NCBI RefSeq assembly: GCF_023952475.1
Contig: NZ_JALHRX010000003.1
Coordinates: 248,001-312,000, forward strand
Reading direction: 5' to 3'
Source of the DNA: Cupriavidus sp. WGlv3
GTDB lineage: Bacteria; Pseudomonadota; Gammaproteobacteria; Burkholderiales; Burkholderiaceae
DNA length: 64,000 nucleotides
The stretch's first letter is position 1; each line of letters starts with the position of its first letter. The notes under the pieces were generated by a model. That model did not search any database, had not been told where the DNA came from, and saw only the letters and a program-made list of their open reading frames with translations. The translations under genes were made by a program, and so were the position numbers. This document shows positions 9,388-18,082 of this stretch, piece after piece.

Positions 9388-10520
9388 CAGGGTTGTTTCC
9401 TCAGGCTGCGGTATTGCGCCAGCCATTGCCGCGCCACACCATTCACGTCGAAATGGCCGACGATTCGCTGGCGGCGACGGTCGCGGTCAGTCTCGGTGCC
9501 GGGCAGGCTTGCGATGGCGTTGCGCAAGGCGCTTGCCAGGGCCTGCGGATCTCCCGTGGGAGTCAGCGTGGCGGTGTCTCCCGCCAGTTCGGATACGCCT
9601 GCCGCGGCGGTCGCCACCACCGGCAGACCGCTCGCCAGCGCTTCGCCCACCGCCAGCGGCATGCCTTCGATGCGCGACGACAGCACGAAGACATCGGCGG
9701 CGCGTAGCAGCTCCGGAATGTCCTTCCTGGCGCCGGCCAACAGTACGGCATGATTCAGCCCGTGCCGGGCGACCCGATGCGCCAGTTCATCGCGCAACGG
9801 ACCATCACCGGCAATCATGAGCCGCGCCTTGGGCAGGTCGCGGCTGAGCTCGGCGAAGGCCTCGATCAACATGGCCTGGTCCTTTTCCGGTACCAGCCTG
9901 CCGACGTTGAGGACCAGCAGGTCGTCGGCGCCCAGGCCGAGGTCGCGCCGGGTCTGTTCGCGCGAAGCCTGGTCAGGGCGAAAGCGGCTGGTATCGATGC
10001 CGTTCGGCATCACGATCACGCGCCCGTCCGGCACGGCGCCGCTGGCCACCATCGCCAGGCGGCCGGCGTCGCTGACGTGGGTCGTCAGGGCGCACCAGCG
10101 GTCCGTGAGGCGGTAGGCGAGGGCACGCAGGCGCCCGCCTTCGCGCGCGCTGTGCGCCGAGCAGATGACTGGCGGCATGTGTCCCGTTCTGGCCAGCACT
10201 CGTGCGAAGAGGTTGGCGTGGACCATATGGGCGTGGATGACATCCGGGCGCCACCGCTGCACGAGCAGCCGGGCCTTGCGCAGCGCCGCTAGCATCGACA
10301 GCGGAGTCTTGCGCATGGCCAGTTCGGTGACGTGGATGGCGGCAGGCAAGTCGATCTCCTGCCCCTGCGTCAGGCTGAGGATGGCGACCTCATTGCCCAG
10401 TGCCAGGAAGGCGCGCGCCAGCGCAGCGATCTGCTGCTCGGCGCCGCCCAGCTTGAGGCCTGTGGTGATGACAAGGATGCGCAAGGGCGCCGGCGCGGCA
10501 GTGTCGTCGACGCTGCCCAT
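9387..10520 (-). CDS. GT4 glycosyltransferase
   Basis: A cytoplasmic family 4 (GT-B) glycosyltransferase of 377 aa. It shows the N-terminal loop LKLGGAEQQIAALA, LVLNVGRLVPEKDQ at the start of the donor domain, and the EGMPLAVGE (E-x7-E) nucleotide-sugar motif. It belongs to the minus-strand operon and is coupled at both ends. Its ATG at 10520 overlaps the stop of the initiating transferase (TGATG), and its own stop overlaps the flippase start. It probably adds a sugar to the lipid-linked intermediate made by the WcaJ-type enzyme encoded just upstream. The 25 residues of extra frame upstream of 10520 are inside the previous gene and were not used. Confidence 0.88.
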   Translation of the reverse strand: MGSVDDTAAPAPLRILVITTGLKLGGAEQQIAALARAFLALGNEVAILSLTQGQEIDLPAAIHVTELAMRKTPLSMLAALRKARLLVQRWRPDVIHAHMVHANLFARVLARTGHMPPVICSAHSAREGGRLRALAYRLTDRWCALTTHVSDAGRLAMVASGAVPDGRVIVMPNGIDTSRFRPDQASREQTRRDLGLGADDLLVLNVGRLVPEKDQAMLIEAFAELSRDLPKARLMIAGDGPLRDELAHRVARHGLNHAVLLAGARKDIPELLRAADVFVLSSRIEGMPLAVGEALASGLPVVATAAAGVSELAGDTATLTPTGDPQALASALRNAIASLPGTETDRDRRRQRIVGHFDVNGVARQWLAQYRSLRKQP

Positions 10521-11839
10521 CAGCGGGCTCCGTAGCCGGTCGCGAGGGTCCTCAACGTCTTCACCCCGATCAGCAGGTCCAGTGCCAGGGAACAATGCTT
10601 GACGTAATACAGGTCATAGCTGAGCTTGGTCACGGTTTCTTCGTGGCTGCCGGCGTAACCCTGCTGCACCTGGGCCCAGCCGGAGAGGCCGGGCCGCACC
10701 AGATGCCGGTACGGATAGTAGGGGATGGTTTCGGAAAACCGCTCGACCATGGGCGCCTGCTCCGGCCGCGGGCCGATCAGGCTCATATGCCCGAGCAGCA
10801 CGTTCCACAGCTGCGGGATCTCGTCCAGGCGGTACTTGCGAATAAAACGGCCGACCCGGGTCACGCGCGGATCGCGGCGTGCCGCGAACAGGGCAGGCGC
10901 GCTGGCGTCGACGCCCATGCTGCGGAACTTGAGCATGACGAAGGGCTTGCCGAACAGGCCCACGCGTTCTTGCCGGAAGATGGCGCCGCCAGGCGTTTCG
11001 AGTCGGATGGCGAGTGCGACGGCGAGTCCCAGCGGCACGGCCAGCGGTGCCAGGCAGGCGACGGCCACGATATCGATCGCGCGCTTCAGGTAGCCATAGA
11101 GGTAGTGCGCGGCGTAGTCGTCCAGGAAGTTCTCGTCGATATGCGCCAGGCCGACGCGGCCGGTCAGCATTTCGCCGACGCGCTCGACCGAGTACATGCG
11201 GACATGGCTCATCTTGTAATGCGCGAGCAGTCGCGTGCGTTCGGGGTCGCCGGTGGCGCTGCGCTCAACCATCAGCCCGTCGAAGTGCCGGGCGTCCTCC
11301 AGCGATCCCACTGGTTCGAAGCGGATGCGGGCGGGCGCCGCGGCGCCGGGCATGGCAAGGATGGCGTCCAGCTGCGCCAGCGTGCCCGGATCGGTATAGC
11401 CGAACAGCGGCACGTAGTTCTGCACGAAGCGTCGATAGCCGGTCCAGAGCCACGCCAGCGTGATCAGGTAGGACAGCAGCAACGCGCCACGCGAGTATTC
11501 GATATGGAAGGCGGCAAACACAAAAAGCAAGCCGCAGAAGGGCAGCGTCGCGGCAAGTCCGGCGAGGCTGTTGCCCTCCATCGCCGGCAGGTGCAGCGAG
11601 CGATGCAGCAGCATGAACGCGACCAGGTACGGCACTACGGACCATAGCAGGGTGCGCGTGAATACGTAGGTCACGATGCCGGCGCGGTGTGCCATTTCGG
11701 CGCCGACCGCGCTGAGCGCGAACAGCGCCAGGCCGAGCACGGCCCACGCCACCATCCGGCTGACGCGGCGCACGGTCTCGGAACCGCCGGTGCGCATGCG
11801 CAGGGCGCGGTGCCGCATGCTGTCGGCCTTGATGGTCAT
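10520..11839 (-). CDS. Undecaprenyl-phosphate glycosyl-1-phosphate transferase (WcaJ-like)
   Basis: A 439-aa polyisoprenyl-phosphate hexose-1-phosphate transferase. The N-terminal half has about four to five membrane helices (residues ~25-130) and a soluble CoA-binding-like region. The C-terminal ~190 residues are the bacterial sugar transferase domain: a membrane segment, then FRQERVG, MLKFRSM, RKYRLDEIPQLWNVL, SLIGPRPE and RPGLSGWAQV. The family primes exopolysaccharide or O-antigen units on undecaprenyl phosphate in the inner membrane. The ATG at 11839 overlaps the upstream TGA in ATGA. It is the second initiating enzyme in the region, beside the WecA-type protein at 7001-8104, so two separate glycans may be made here. 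The hexose (glucose, galactose or a diamino sugar) is not known. Confidence 0.9.
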   Translation of the reverse strand: MTIKADSMRHRALRMRTGGSETVRRVSRMVAWAVLGLALFALSAVGAEMAHRAGIVTYVFTRTLLWSVVPYLVAFMLLHRSLHLPAMEGNSLAGLAATLPFCGLLFVFAAFHIEYSRGALLLSYLITLAWLWTGYRRFVQNYVPLFGYTDPGTLAQLDAILAMPGAAAPARIRFEPVGSLEDARHFDGLMVERSATGDPERTRLLAHYKMSHVRMYSVERVGEMLTGRVGLAHIDENFLDDYAAHYLYGYLKRAIDIVAVACLAPLAVPLGLAVALAIRLETPGGAIFRQERVGLFGKPFVMLKFRSMGVDASAPALFAARRDPRVTRVGRFIRKYRLDEIPQLWNVLLGHMSLIGPRPEQAPMVERFSETIPYYPYRHLVRPGLSGWAQVQQGYAGSHEETVTKLSYDLYYVKHCSLALDLLIGVKTLRTLATGYGAR

Positions 11840-12978
11840 GATGTCGGCACCCGCGCGGTGCGGGGCGTTTGAGCGAGGGCGTCGCGGTAGACGGACCAGG
11901 TGGCGTCGGTCATGCGATCCAGGCCATAGCATTGCTCCCACCGCTGGCGCGCGCCGTGGCCAAGCGCCGCGCGCAGGGCGCTGTCGTCGGCAAGGCGGCG
12001 CAGCGCTGCGGCGAACGCATGCTCATCATCGTGATCGACCAGCAGCCCGTACCGGTCGTCTTCTAGTTGCTCGCGAATGCCTGGCAGGTTTGAGGCGACG
12101 ACCGGCAGTCCGGCCCGCATCGCTTCGAGCACGGACAGCGGCAAGCCTTCGTGGTCCGACGCCAGTACAAAGGCCTGGGCCGAAGCCAGCAGCGCGGGTA
12201 CTTCCGTGACGTTGCCGGGAAACTCCACGCGGCCCGGTGCAAGCTGTTGCGCCAGCTGCTGCATGGCATGCCGCTGCGGGCCGTCTCCGACCAGGGTCAG
12301 TACGCACGACTCCAGCCCTGCGCGCGCGAGCGCGCGGATCGCCGCGTCCTGACGTTTGGGCGCGGCAAAGCGCGCGACCATCACAATCCTTCGCAGGGGG
12401 GCTTGCGGGTCGGCGCGATGGGGTGTATCGGGGATGCCGTTGGGAATGACCGAGATGCGTTCGGCGGGAAGCGGAAGCGACCGGGCCAGGTGTCGTTCCG
12501 CTTGCGCGACGCAGATCACGCGCGCCGCCAGCGGTGCCAGCAGCCATTCCGCCACGCGCGCGGCCATGCGCTGGCGCGGTGGGGCTTCGGCCTTGAAGGC
12601 AAAGCCGTGGACGGTATAGACCACGGGTATGCCGAGCAACAGCCCGGCGATGCGGCCCAGGGCGCCCGCCTTGGCGCTGTGCGCATGGATCAGGTCCGGT
12701 GCGGCCTGTTTCAATGCCCCGACCAGTTCACGCAGGGCATGGATGGCGCGCCAGGGCGACAGGGCATTGTCCAGCCGTGTCAGCCGGATGGTCTGCGCGC
12801 CGGTGCGCGCCGCGATCTCGAAGAGGGGGCCTTCGCCGCCCGCCAGCAGCATGGTATCCGCCTTGCCGGCCGTCGACCGCAGCAGGTCGGCGACATGCGA
12901 TTGCGCGCCGCCGATCTCCGCATTGGTGATCAGGTAGGCAATGCGAGGTCGGGACGACGGTTGCGCGGGTGGCTTCAA
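11836..12978 (-). CDS. GT4 glycosyltransferase, first gene of the minus-strand glycan operon
   Basis: A family 4 glycosyltransferase of about 380 aa. It has RIAYLITNAEIGGAQSHV at the N-terminus, IVMVARFAAPKR at the start of the donor domain, and EGLPLSVLE as the E-x7-E motif. The start is uncertain. The open frame runs to 13185, but that would cover a perfect TATAAT at 13114-13119 on this strand and leave only 36 bp to the divergent phosphomannomutase gene. No ATG lies between there and the conserved N-terminus. I therefore prefer the TTG at 12978. The 3' end overlaps the next gene by ATGA. It probably acts in the same pathway as the WcaJ-type enzyme. Confidence 0.8.
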   Translation of the reverse strand: MKPPAQPSSRPRIAYLITNAEIGGAQSHVADLLRSTAGKADTMLLAGGEGPLFEIAARTGAQTIRLTRLDNALSPWRAIHALRELVGALKQAAPDLIHAHSAKAGALGRIAGLLLGIPVVYTVHGFAFKAEAPPRQRMAARVAEWLLAPLAARVICVAQAERHLARSLPLPAERISVIPNGIPDTPHRADPQAPLRRIVMVARFAAPKRQDAAIRALARAGLESCVLTLVGDGPQRHAMQQLAQQLAPGRVEFPGNVTEVPALLASAQAFVLASDHEGLPLSVLEAMRAGLPVVASNLPGIREQLEDDRYGLLVDHDDEHAFAAALRRLADDSALRAALGHGARQRWEQCYGLDRMTDATWSVYRDALAQTPRTARVPTS

Positions 12979-13113
12979 GGCTGTGTACGTTTCGTGACGG
13001 ATCGGGTCCGCCGCGGATCCCGCGGCAGCACAAAATACCCCTGAGCGCGAGGCAGGGCACCGCCGGATGTAGGACAGACTCCGAAAATTGTGTCCATCCG
13101 TGATAATGCGGCG

Positions 13114-13119
13114 ATTATA
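13114..13119 (-). promoter_or_regulatory. -10 box of the minus-strand glycan operon
   Basis: A perfect TATAAT on the minus strand in the divergent gap between the GT4 gene and phosphomannomutase. No good -35 hexamer lies at 16-18 bp, so activity may need an activator or be weak. Transcription would begin near 13107, about 130 nt before the TTG at 12978. This is a sequence match only. Confidence 0.4.
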
Positions 13120-13221
13120 CCGCCCGGGCCCGCCGCAATCCGGCAAAATAGCTGCCTTTGGGGCGCCGCATCGGCCTGCTGGCAAGGTGTGGCGCGGACG
13201 ACAAGCAACTCAGGACCCTAC

Positions 13222-14607
13222 ATGCAAATCGATCCTTCCATCTTCAAAGCCTATGACATTCGCGGCATCGTGGGCAAAACGCTCACCCGCGACGTCGCGC
13301 GCCAGATCGGCTTGTCGTTCGGCTCCGCCGCTGTGGAGCTTGGCGAGACTTCCATCGCCGTCGGCCGCGACGGCCGGCTGTCCGGCCCGGACCTGATCGG
13401 CGGCCTGGTCGAGGGCCTGCGCGCCACTGGGCTGGACGTGCTGGACCTGGGCATGGTCGCCACACCGATGGTCTATTTCGCGACCAATATCGAGATCGAT
13501 GGCGTACGCCCCACCTCCGGCATCATGGTCACCGGCAGCCACAACCCGCCCGACTACAACGGCTTCAAGATGGTGCTGGCGGGCCGGGCCATCTATGGCG
13601 AGCAGATCCAGGACTTGCGCAAGCGCATCGAGGCCGGCGCCTTCACCCAGGGTGCGGGCGCGTACCAGGAAGTCGATGTGCGTGCGAAGTATCTCGATCG
13701 GATCCTGGGCGACGTCAAGCTGTCCCGCCCGATGAAGATCGCGCTCGATGCGGGCAATGGCGTGGCCGGCGCCTTCGTCGGCGACCTGTTCCGCGGGTTG
13801 GGCTGTGAAGTGGTCGAGCTGTTCTGCGAGGTCGACGGCAATTTCCCCAACCACCATCCTGATCCCGCGCATATCGAAAACTTGCAAGACCTGATGAAGA
13901 CCCTGCGCGAGACCGATTGCGAGCTGGGCCTGGCCTTCGATGGCGACGGCGACCGCCTTGGCGTGGTGACCAAGGACGGGCAGGTGATCTTCCCGGACCG
14001 CCAGCTGATGCTGTTCGCCGAGGAAATCCTGTCGCGCAACCCCGGTGCGCAGGTGATCTACGACGTCAAGTGCACCGGCAAGCTGGCCCCGTGGATCCGC
14101 CAGCACGGTGGCGAGCCGCTGATGTGGAAGACCGGGCATTCGCTGGTGAAGGCCAAGCTGAAGGAAACCGGCGCGCCGATCGCCGGCGAGATGAGCGGCC
14201 ATGTCTTCTTCAAGGACCGCTGGTATGGATTTGACGATGGCCTGTACACCGGCGCGCGCCTGCTGGAAATCCTGTCGCGCCATGCCGATCCCAGCGCGGT
14301 GCTGAACGCGCTGCCGAACGCCAACAACACCCCTGAACTGCAACTGAAGTGCGCCGAGGGCGAACCGTTCACGCTGCTCGACAAGATCCGCGCCAATGCG
14401 AAGTTCGAGGGCGCGCGCGAAGTGATCACCATCGACGGCGTGCGGGTGGAATATGCCGATGGCTTTGGCCTGGCGCGTCCGTCCAATACCACGCCGGTGG
14501 TGGTGATGCGTTTCGAGGCGGACAACGACGCCGCGCTGGCGCGTATCCAGGCAGAGTTCAAGCGCGTGATCCTCGCCGAGAAGCCGGATGCTCAGCTCCC
14601 GTTCTGA
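13222..14607 (+). CDS. manB: Phosphomannomutase/phosphoglucomutase
   Basis: A 461-aa alpha-D-phosphohexomutase that interconverts hexose-6-phosphate and hexose-1-phosphate, supplying GDP-mannose or UDP-glucose derived sugars for LPS and exopolysaccharide. The catalytic serine is S106 in TGSHNP (104-109). The metal loop is DGDGDR at 240-245 and the sugar-binding loop is GEMSGH at 323-327. A C-terminal phosphate-binding region RPSNTTP is also present. Length fits AlgC-type enzymes. The start is the ATG of MQIDPSIFKAYDIRG, the conserved N-terminus; an open frame to 13090 is not used. The stop overlaps or nearly touches waaC. It stands divergent from the glycan operon and likely feeds both that operon and the core genes. 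Confidence 0.93.
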   Translation: MQIDPSIFKAYDIRGIVGKTLTRDVARQIGLSFGSAAVELGETSIAVGRDGRLSGPDLIGGLVEGLRATGLDVLDLGMVATPMVYFATNIEIDGVRPTSGIMVTGSHNPPDYNGFKMVLAGRAIYGEQIQDLRKRIEAGAFTQGAGAYQEVDVRAKYLDRILGDVKLSRPMKIALDAGNGVAGAFVGDLFRGLGCEVVELFCEVDGNFPNHHPDPAHIENLQDLMKTLRETDCELGLAFDGDGDRLGVVTKDGQVIFPDRQLMLFAEEILSRNPGAQVIYDVKCTGKLAPWIRQHGGEPLMWKTGHSLVKAKLKETGAPIAGEMSGHVFFKDRWYGFDDGLYTGARLLEILSRHADPSAVLNALPNANNTPELQLKCAEGEPFTLLDKIRANAKFEGAREVITIDGVRVEYADGFGLARPSNTTPVVVMRFEADNDAALARIQAEFKRVILAEKPDAQLPF

Positions 14608-14617
14608 GGGCGCGACG

Positions 14618-15694
14618 GTGCCTGCGGCATCGTCTGACGCGGCCGGTGTGGCACAGCCCATGCCGGCCGCGGTGCCTTTTGCGCTGCCGGAGCGGCCGCG
14701 CATCCTGCTGGTCAAGGTATCGTCGCTCGGTGATGTGGTGCACAACATGCCGCTGGTGCACGACTTGCGCGCGCGCTGGCCGGGCGCCGAGATCGACTGG
14801 GTCGTGGAAGAGGGCTACGTGGAGCTGGTGCGCCTGCTGCCCGAGGTGCACCGCGTGATCCCGTTTGCGCTGCGGCGCTGGCGCAAGCGCCTGCTGCAGG
14901 GCGGCACCTGGCGCGAGATTGGCGCGGTGCGCGACGCCTTGCGCCAGCAACGCTATGACGCCGTGATCGAAAGCCAGGGCTTGCTCAAGACCGCGGTGGT
15001 GGCACGCGTCGCCGCGCGCGCGCCGGGCGCGCCCATCATCGGGCTCGGCAACGCCACGCAGGGCTCGGGCTATGAGCCGGCGGCGCGGCTGCTTTATACG
15101 GACCCGGTGTCGGTGCCGCGCCAGACCCATTCGGTGCGCCGCTCCCGCTTGCTGGGCGCAGCGCTGACCGGCACCGCACCCGTGGAGCCGCCTTTGTTTT
15201 TCGGGCAGGGTGCCCGGACGCTGTCGGTCGACGATCCGCTATGGGCGGATTTGCCGGCGCGCTATGCCGTGTGCTTCCATGCGACCGCCGGGGCGCGCAA
15301 GAAGTGGGCGGTGCAGAACTGGCACGCGCTGGGCAAACGCCTGGATCAAGCGGGCCTGGTGATGCTGCTGCCATGGGGCAATGACAAGGAACGCCACGCT
15401 GCCGAAGCCATTGCTGCCGGCGTGCCGCGGGCCAGGGTGTTGCCGCGCTTCTCGGTGATGCAGGGCTTTGGGCTGATCAACCGCGCCGAAGTCGTGATCG
15501 GCGTGGATACCGGCTTGGTCCATATCGCCGCGGCGCTGTGCCGGCCCACGGTGGAAATCTATACCGCTACCTGGCGCTGGAAGACCGAAGGCTACTGGTC
15601 GGAGCGCATTGCCAATGTCGGCGACGATGGCGTGGTCCCGTCGGTCGATGAAGTCTACGAGGCGGCTTGCCGCGTGCGCGGAGTGGCGGCCTGA
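14618..15694 (+). CDS. waaC: Lipopolysaccharide heptosyltransferase I
   Basis: A GT9 enzyme of about 358 aa that adds the first L-glycero-D-manno-heptose to Kdo2-lipid A at the inner face of the inner membrane. The N-terminus RILLVKVSSLGDVVHNMP is the family hallmark, followed by VVEEGY and, in the C-terminal domain, HATAGARKKW and GVDTGLVHIAAAL (ADP-heptose binding). I prefer the GTG at 14618, which has GAGGG seven bases upstream. An ATG at 14588 would overlap manB by 20 bp and add ten residues. The stop overlaps the waaA start as TGATG, a tight pair that builds the inner core. Confidence 0.92.
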   Translation: MPAASSDAAGVAQPMPAAVPFALPERPRILLVKVSSLGDVVHNMPLVHDLRARWPGAEIDWVVEEGYVELVRLLPEVHRVIPFALRRWRKRLLQGGTWREIGAVRDALRQQRYDAVIESQGLLKTAVVARVAARAPGAPIIGLGNATQGSGYEPAARLLYTDPVSVPRQTHSVRRSRLLGAALTGTAPVEPPLFFGQGARTLSVDDPLWADLPARYAVCFHATAGARKKWAVQNWHALGKRLDQAGLVMLLPWGNDKERHAAEAIAAGVPRARVLPRFSVMQGFGLINRAEVVIGVDTGLVHIAAALCRPTVEIYTATWRWKTEGYWSERIANVGDDGVVPSVDEVYEAACRVRGVAA

Positions 15695-16983
15695 TGTTGC
15701 GTCTCCTGTACAGCTTGTTGTGGGTGGCGGTGCTGCCGCTGGCGCTGCTGCGCCTGGCCTGGCGCGCGCGCAAGGAGCCGGGCTACCTGCAGCATGTCGG
15801 CGAACGCCTCGGGGCCTATGGCGGGCTGCCGAAGCCAGGGCCATGGCTATGGGTCCACGCCGTGTCGGTAGGCGAGACCCGTGCCGCGCAGCCCTTGATC
15901 GAGGCGCTGCTGGCCGCGCATCCCCATCATCGCCTGCTGCTGACGCACATGACGCCGACCGGCCGCCAGACCGGCGCGCAGTTGTTTGGCAAGGAGCCGC
16001 GCGTGGTCCAGTGCTACCTGCCCTATGACCTGCCGTGGCTGGTGCGGCGGTTCATGCGGTACTTCCGGCCGCAGGTGGGCATGCTGATGGAGACCGAGGT
16101 GTGGCCGAACCTGGTCCATGGCGCGCGCAAGGCAGGCGTGCCGCTGTACCTGGTCAATGCCCGCTTGTCGCCGCGCAGCTACCGGCGCACGGCCCGCTTC
16201 GGCCGGGCCGCAGCGTCGATGTACCGCGACTTTGCCGGCGTGCTGGCACAGACGGCCGGCGACGCCGAGCGCTTTCGCGCACTGGGTGTGCCGGCGGTGC
16301 AGATCACCGGCAACCTCAAGTTCGACATGCAGCCAGCGCCGGCCGGCGTGGCGCTGGGCGGGCAACTGCGCCAGGCCTTCGGCGCGCGCGCGGTGCTGGC
16401 GGCGGCCAGTACGCGCGAGGGCGAGGAAGCGATGCTGCTCGACGCCTTCTCGCGCTGGGAGTCCCTGGCGCCGGGCGTGCCCCGGCCGGCGCTGCTGCTG
16501 ATTCCGCGCCATCCGCAGCGTTTCGATGAAGTGGCCGCGATGGCGGCGCGTACCGGGTTTTCGGTCGAACGCCGCAGCAGTCTGGATCTCGATCGCGTGC
16601 GGTCGCCGCTGGCGGCCGACATCGTGCTGGGCGATTCGATGGGCGAGATGGCAATGTACTTTGCCGCGTCGGACCTGGCATTCATCGGCGGCAGCCTGTT
16701 GCCGCTGGGCGGGCAGAACCTGATCGAAGCCTGCGCCGTCGGCACCCCAGTGCTGATCGGGCCGCATACCTTCAACTTTGCGCAGGCGACCGAGGATGCG
16801 ATTGCCGCGGGTGCGTGCCTGCGTGTCGACAATGCCGACGTGCTGATGCGCACCGCCGCAAGCGTGCTGGCCGATCCGGCACGCCTGGCGGAGATGCGCG
16901 CGCATGCGCAGACCTTCTCCGGCCTGCATCGGGGCGCCACGGTGCGCACGCTCGCAGCGGTGGCACCGGCGCTGGAAGGCTGA
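15694..16983 (+). CDS. waaA: 3-deoxy-D-manno-octulosonic acid (Kdo) transferase
   Basis: A 429-aa GT30 enzyme that adds Kdo residues to lipid IVA, anchored by an N-terminal membrane helix (MLRLLYSLLWVAVLPLALL). Family signatures include WVHAVSVGETRAAQPL with the catalytic glutamate, MLMETEVWPNLV, ITGNLKFD, and the C-terminal GGSLLPLGGQNLIEA and GPHTFNF motifs. Its ATG overlaps the waaC stop (TGATG), so the two are translationally coupled. An open frame nine residues longer is inside waaC. It ends 8 bp from a convergent glycosyltransferase. The function is secure from the family. Confidence 0.94.
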   Translation: MLRLLYSLLWVAVLPLALLRLAWRARKEPGYLQHVGERLGAYGGLPKPGPWLWVHAVSVGETRAAQPLIEALLAAHPHHRLLLTHMTPTGRQTGAQLFGKEPRVVQCYLPYDLPWLVRRFMRYFRPQVGMLMETEVWPNLVHGARKAGVPLYLVNARLSPRSYRRTARFGRAAASMYRDFAGVLAQTAGDAERFRALGVPAVQITGNLKFDMQPAPAGVALGGQLRQAFGARAVLAAASTREGEEAMLLDAFSRWESLAPGVPRPALLLIPRHPQRFDEVAAMAARTGFSVERRSSLDLDRVRSPLAADIVLGDSMGEMAMYFAASDLAFIGGSLLPLGGQNLIEACAVGTPVLIGPHTFNFAQATEDAIAAGACLRVDNADVLMRTAASVLADPARLAEMRAHAQTFSGLHRGATVRTLAAVAPALEG

Positions 16984-16990
16984 CGGGCGG

Positions 16991-18082
16991 CTATCCTGGT
17001 GTTCGCACCAGGGCGTCCCACTGCAGCGCAATGCGCTCCAGCGCGAATTGGCTGGCCTTCTGGCGTCCGCTGGCGCCCAGCCTTGCCGCCAGGTCCGGTT
17101 GGCGGATCACGGCCAGCAGCGCACGGGCCAATGCGTCGGCGTCGTCGGTCGGGACCACCAGTGCGTCCTGGCCCGGATCCAGTAATTCGCGCGGGCCGGT
17201 CTCGCAATCGGTCGATACGATCGGCAGCCCGAAGGCCATCGCTTCGATCAGCACCAGTCCGAAGCCCTCATAGCGCGAACTCAGGCAGAACACCGAGGCG
17301 TTGCCATAGGTTTGCACAGGGTCATTGCAGATCCCGGGCAGGCTGGCGCTGCCTTCCAGTTCCAGTTCCCGGATCAAAGCCGACAGCGCGGCGCGTTCCT
17401 CGCCTTCGCCATGGATCACCAATTGCCATTGCGGCGCCTGCGCCGACACTATTTTCCAGGCGCGCAGCAGCACATCGAAACCCTTGGCTGGCACCATCCT
17501 CCCCATGGCCAGTACCGTCCTTTGCGCGCGCGGTGCCGGCGCATCCGGCAGCGCGAACGGCAGCGGATTCGGCAGGCACACGACCTTGCTGCGCGGCCGC
17601 AGGGCTTCCAGCCAGCGGCTGCGGTCGCGCTCCGTCAGTACCACCACCTGGCGGCAGAACCGCGCCGCCAGCCGGCGCGCCAGCTTGCGCGCGGGCTTGC
17701 CGAGGTCCTGGTCGAAGTGGCAGTGCTCCCAGGCGATATGGTGCAGGCCCAGGCCGAGCGTGGCAGGCAGCACGAACAGTTCCAGCATGGGGTCCACCTG
17801 CACCAGGACATCGATGCGATGCGCAATGCAGTGCCGGCGGATGCCGGCAACGGTGGCGAAATAGGCCCGCTTGAAAGAAGGGCGTTGCGCGAACACCGCT
17901 TCATGGCGCACCTCGGGGTGCAATGGAAACTGGCTGGACCTGTCCCAAAGGCTAAGGACGGTGACGCAGTGTCCCAGCGCAGCCAGCGCGTTGGCGATGG
18001 TGGCGGTCATCCGCTCCGCGCCGGCCATTGCATTCAGGGTGCCGGTCAGGAAGCAGATATGGCGCCGGGCGTCCGGGTTCAA
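16991..18082 (-). CDS. GT4 glycosyltransferase, probable LPS core or O-chain enzyme
   Basis: A family 4 glycosyltransferase of about 363 aa. It has ICFLTGTLNAMAGAERM at the N-terminus, VLAMGRMVPAKGFDVLL at the donor domain, and EGFGLVLIE as the E-x7-E motif; YEGFGLV is typical of WaaG-like and related core transferases. No ATG is available near the conserved N-terminus. The TTG at 18082 overlaps the upstream TGA as TTGA and is preferred over the TTG at 18136. It follows the O-antigen ligase in the same operon and converges on waaA, so a role in outer core or O-chain assembly is likely. The sugar is unknown. Confidence 0.8.
   Translation of the reverse strand: MNPDARRHICFLTGTLNAMAGAERMTATIANALAALGHCVTVLSLWDRSSQFPLHPEVRHEAVFAQRPSFKRAYFATVAGIRRHCIAHRIDVLVQVDPMLELFVLPATLGLGLHHIAWEHCHFDQDLGKPARKLARRLAARFCRQVVVLTERDRSRWLEALRPRSKVVCLPNPLPFALPDAPAPRAQRTVLAMGRMVPAKGFDVLLRAWKIVSAQAPQWQLVIHGEGEERAALSALIRELELEGSASLPGICNDPVQTYGNASVFCLSSRYEGFGLVLIEAMAFGLPIVSTDCETGPRELLDPGQDALVVPTDDADALARALLAVIRQPDLAARLGASGRQKASQFALERIALQWDALVRTPG

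Noticed and set aside
13090-13221. Longer phosphomannomutase starting at 13090
   Set aside because: The extra 44 residues precede the conserved MQIDPSIFKAYDIRG start and overlap the divergent promoter region.
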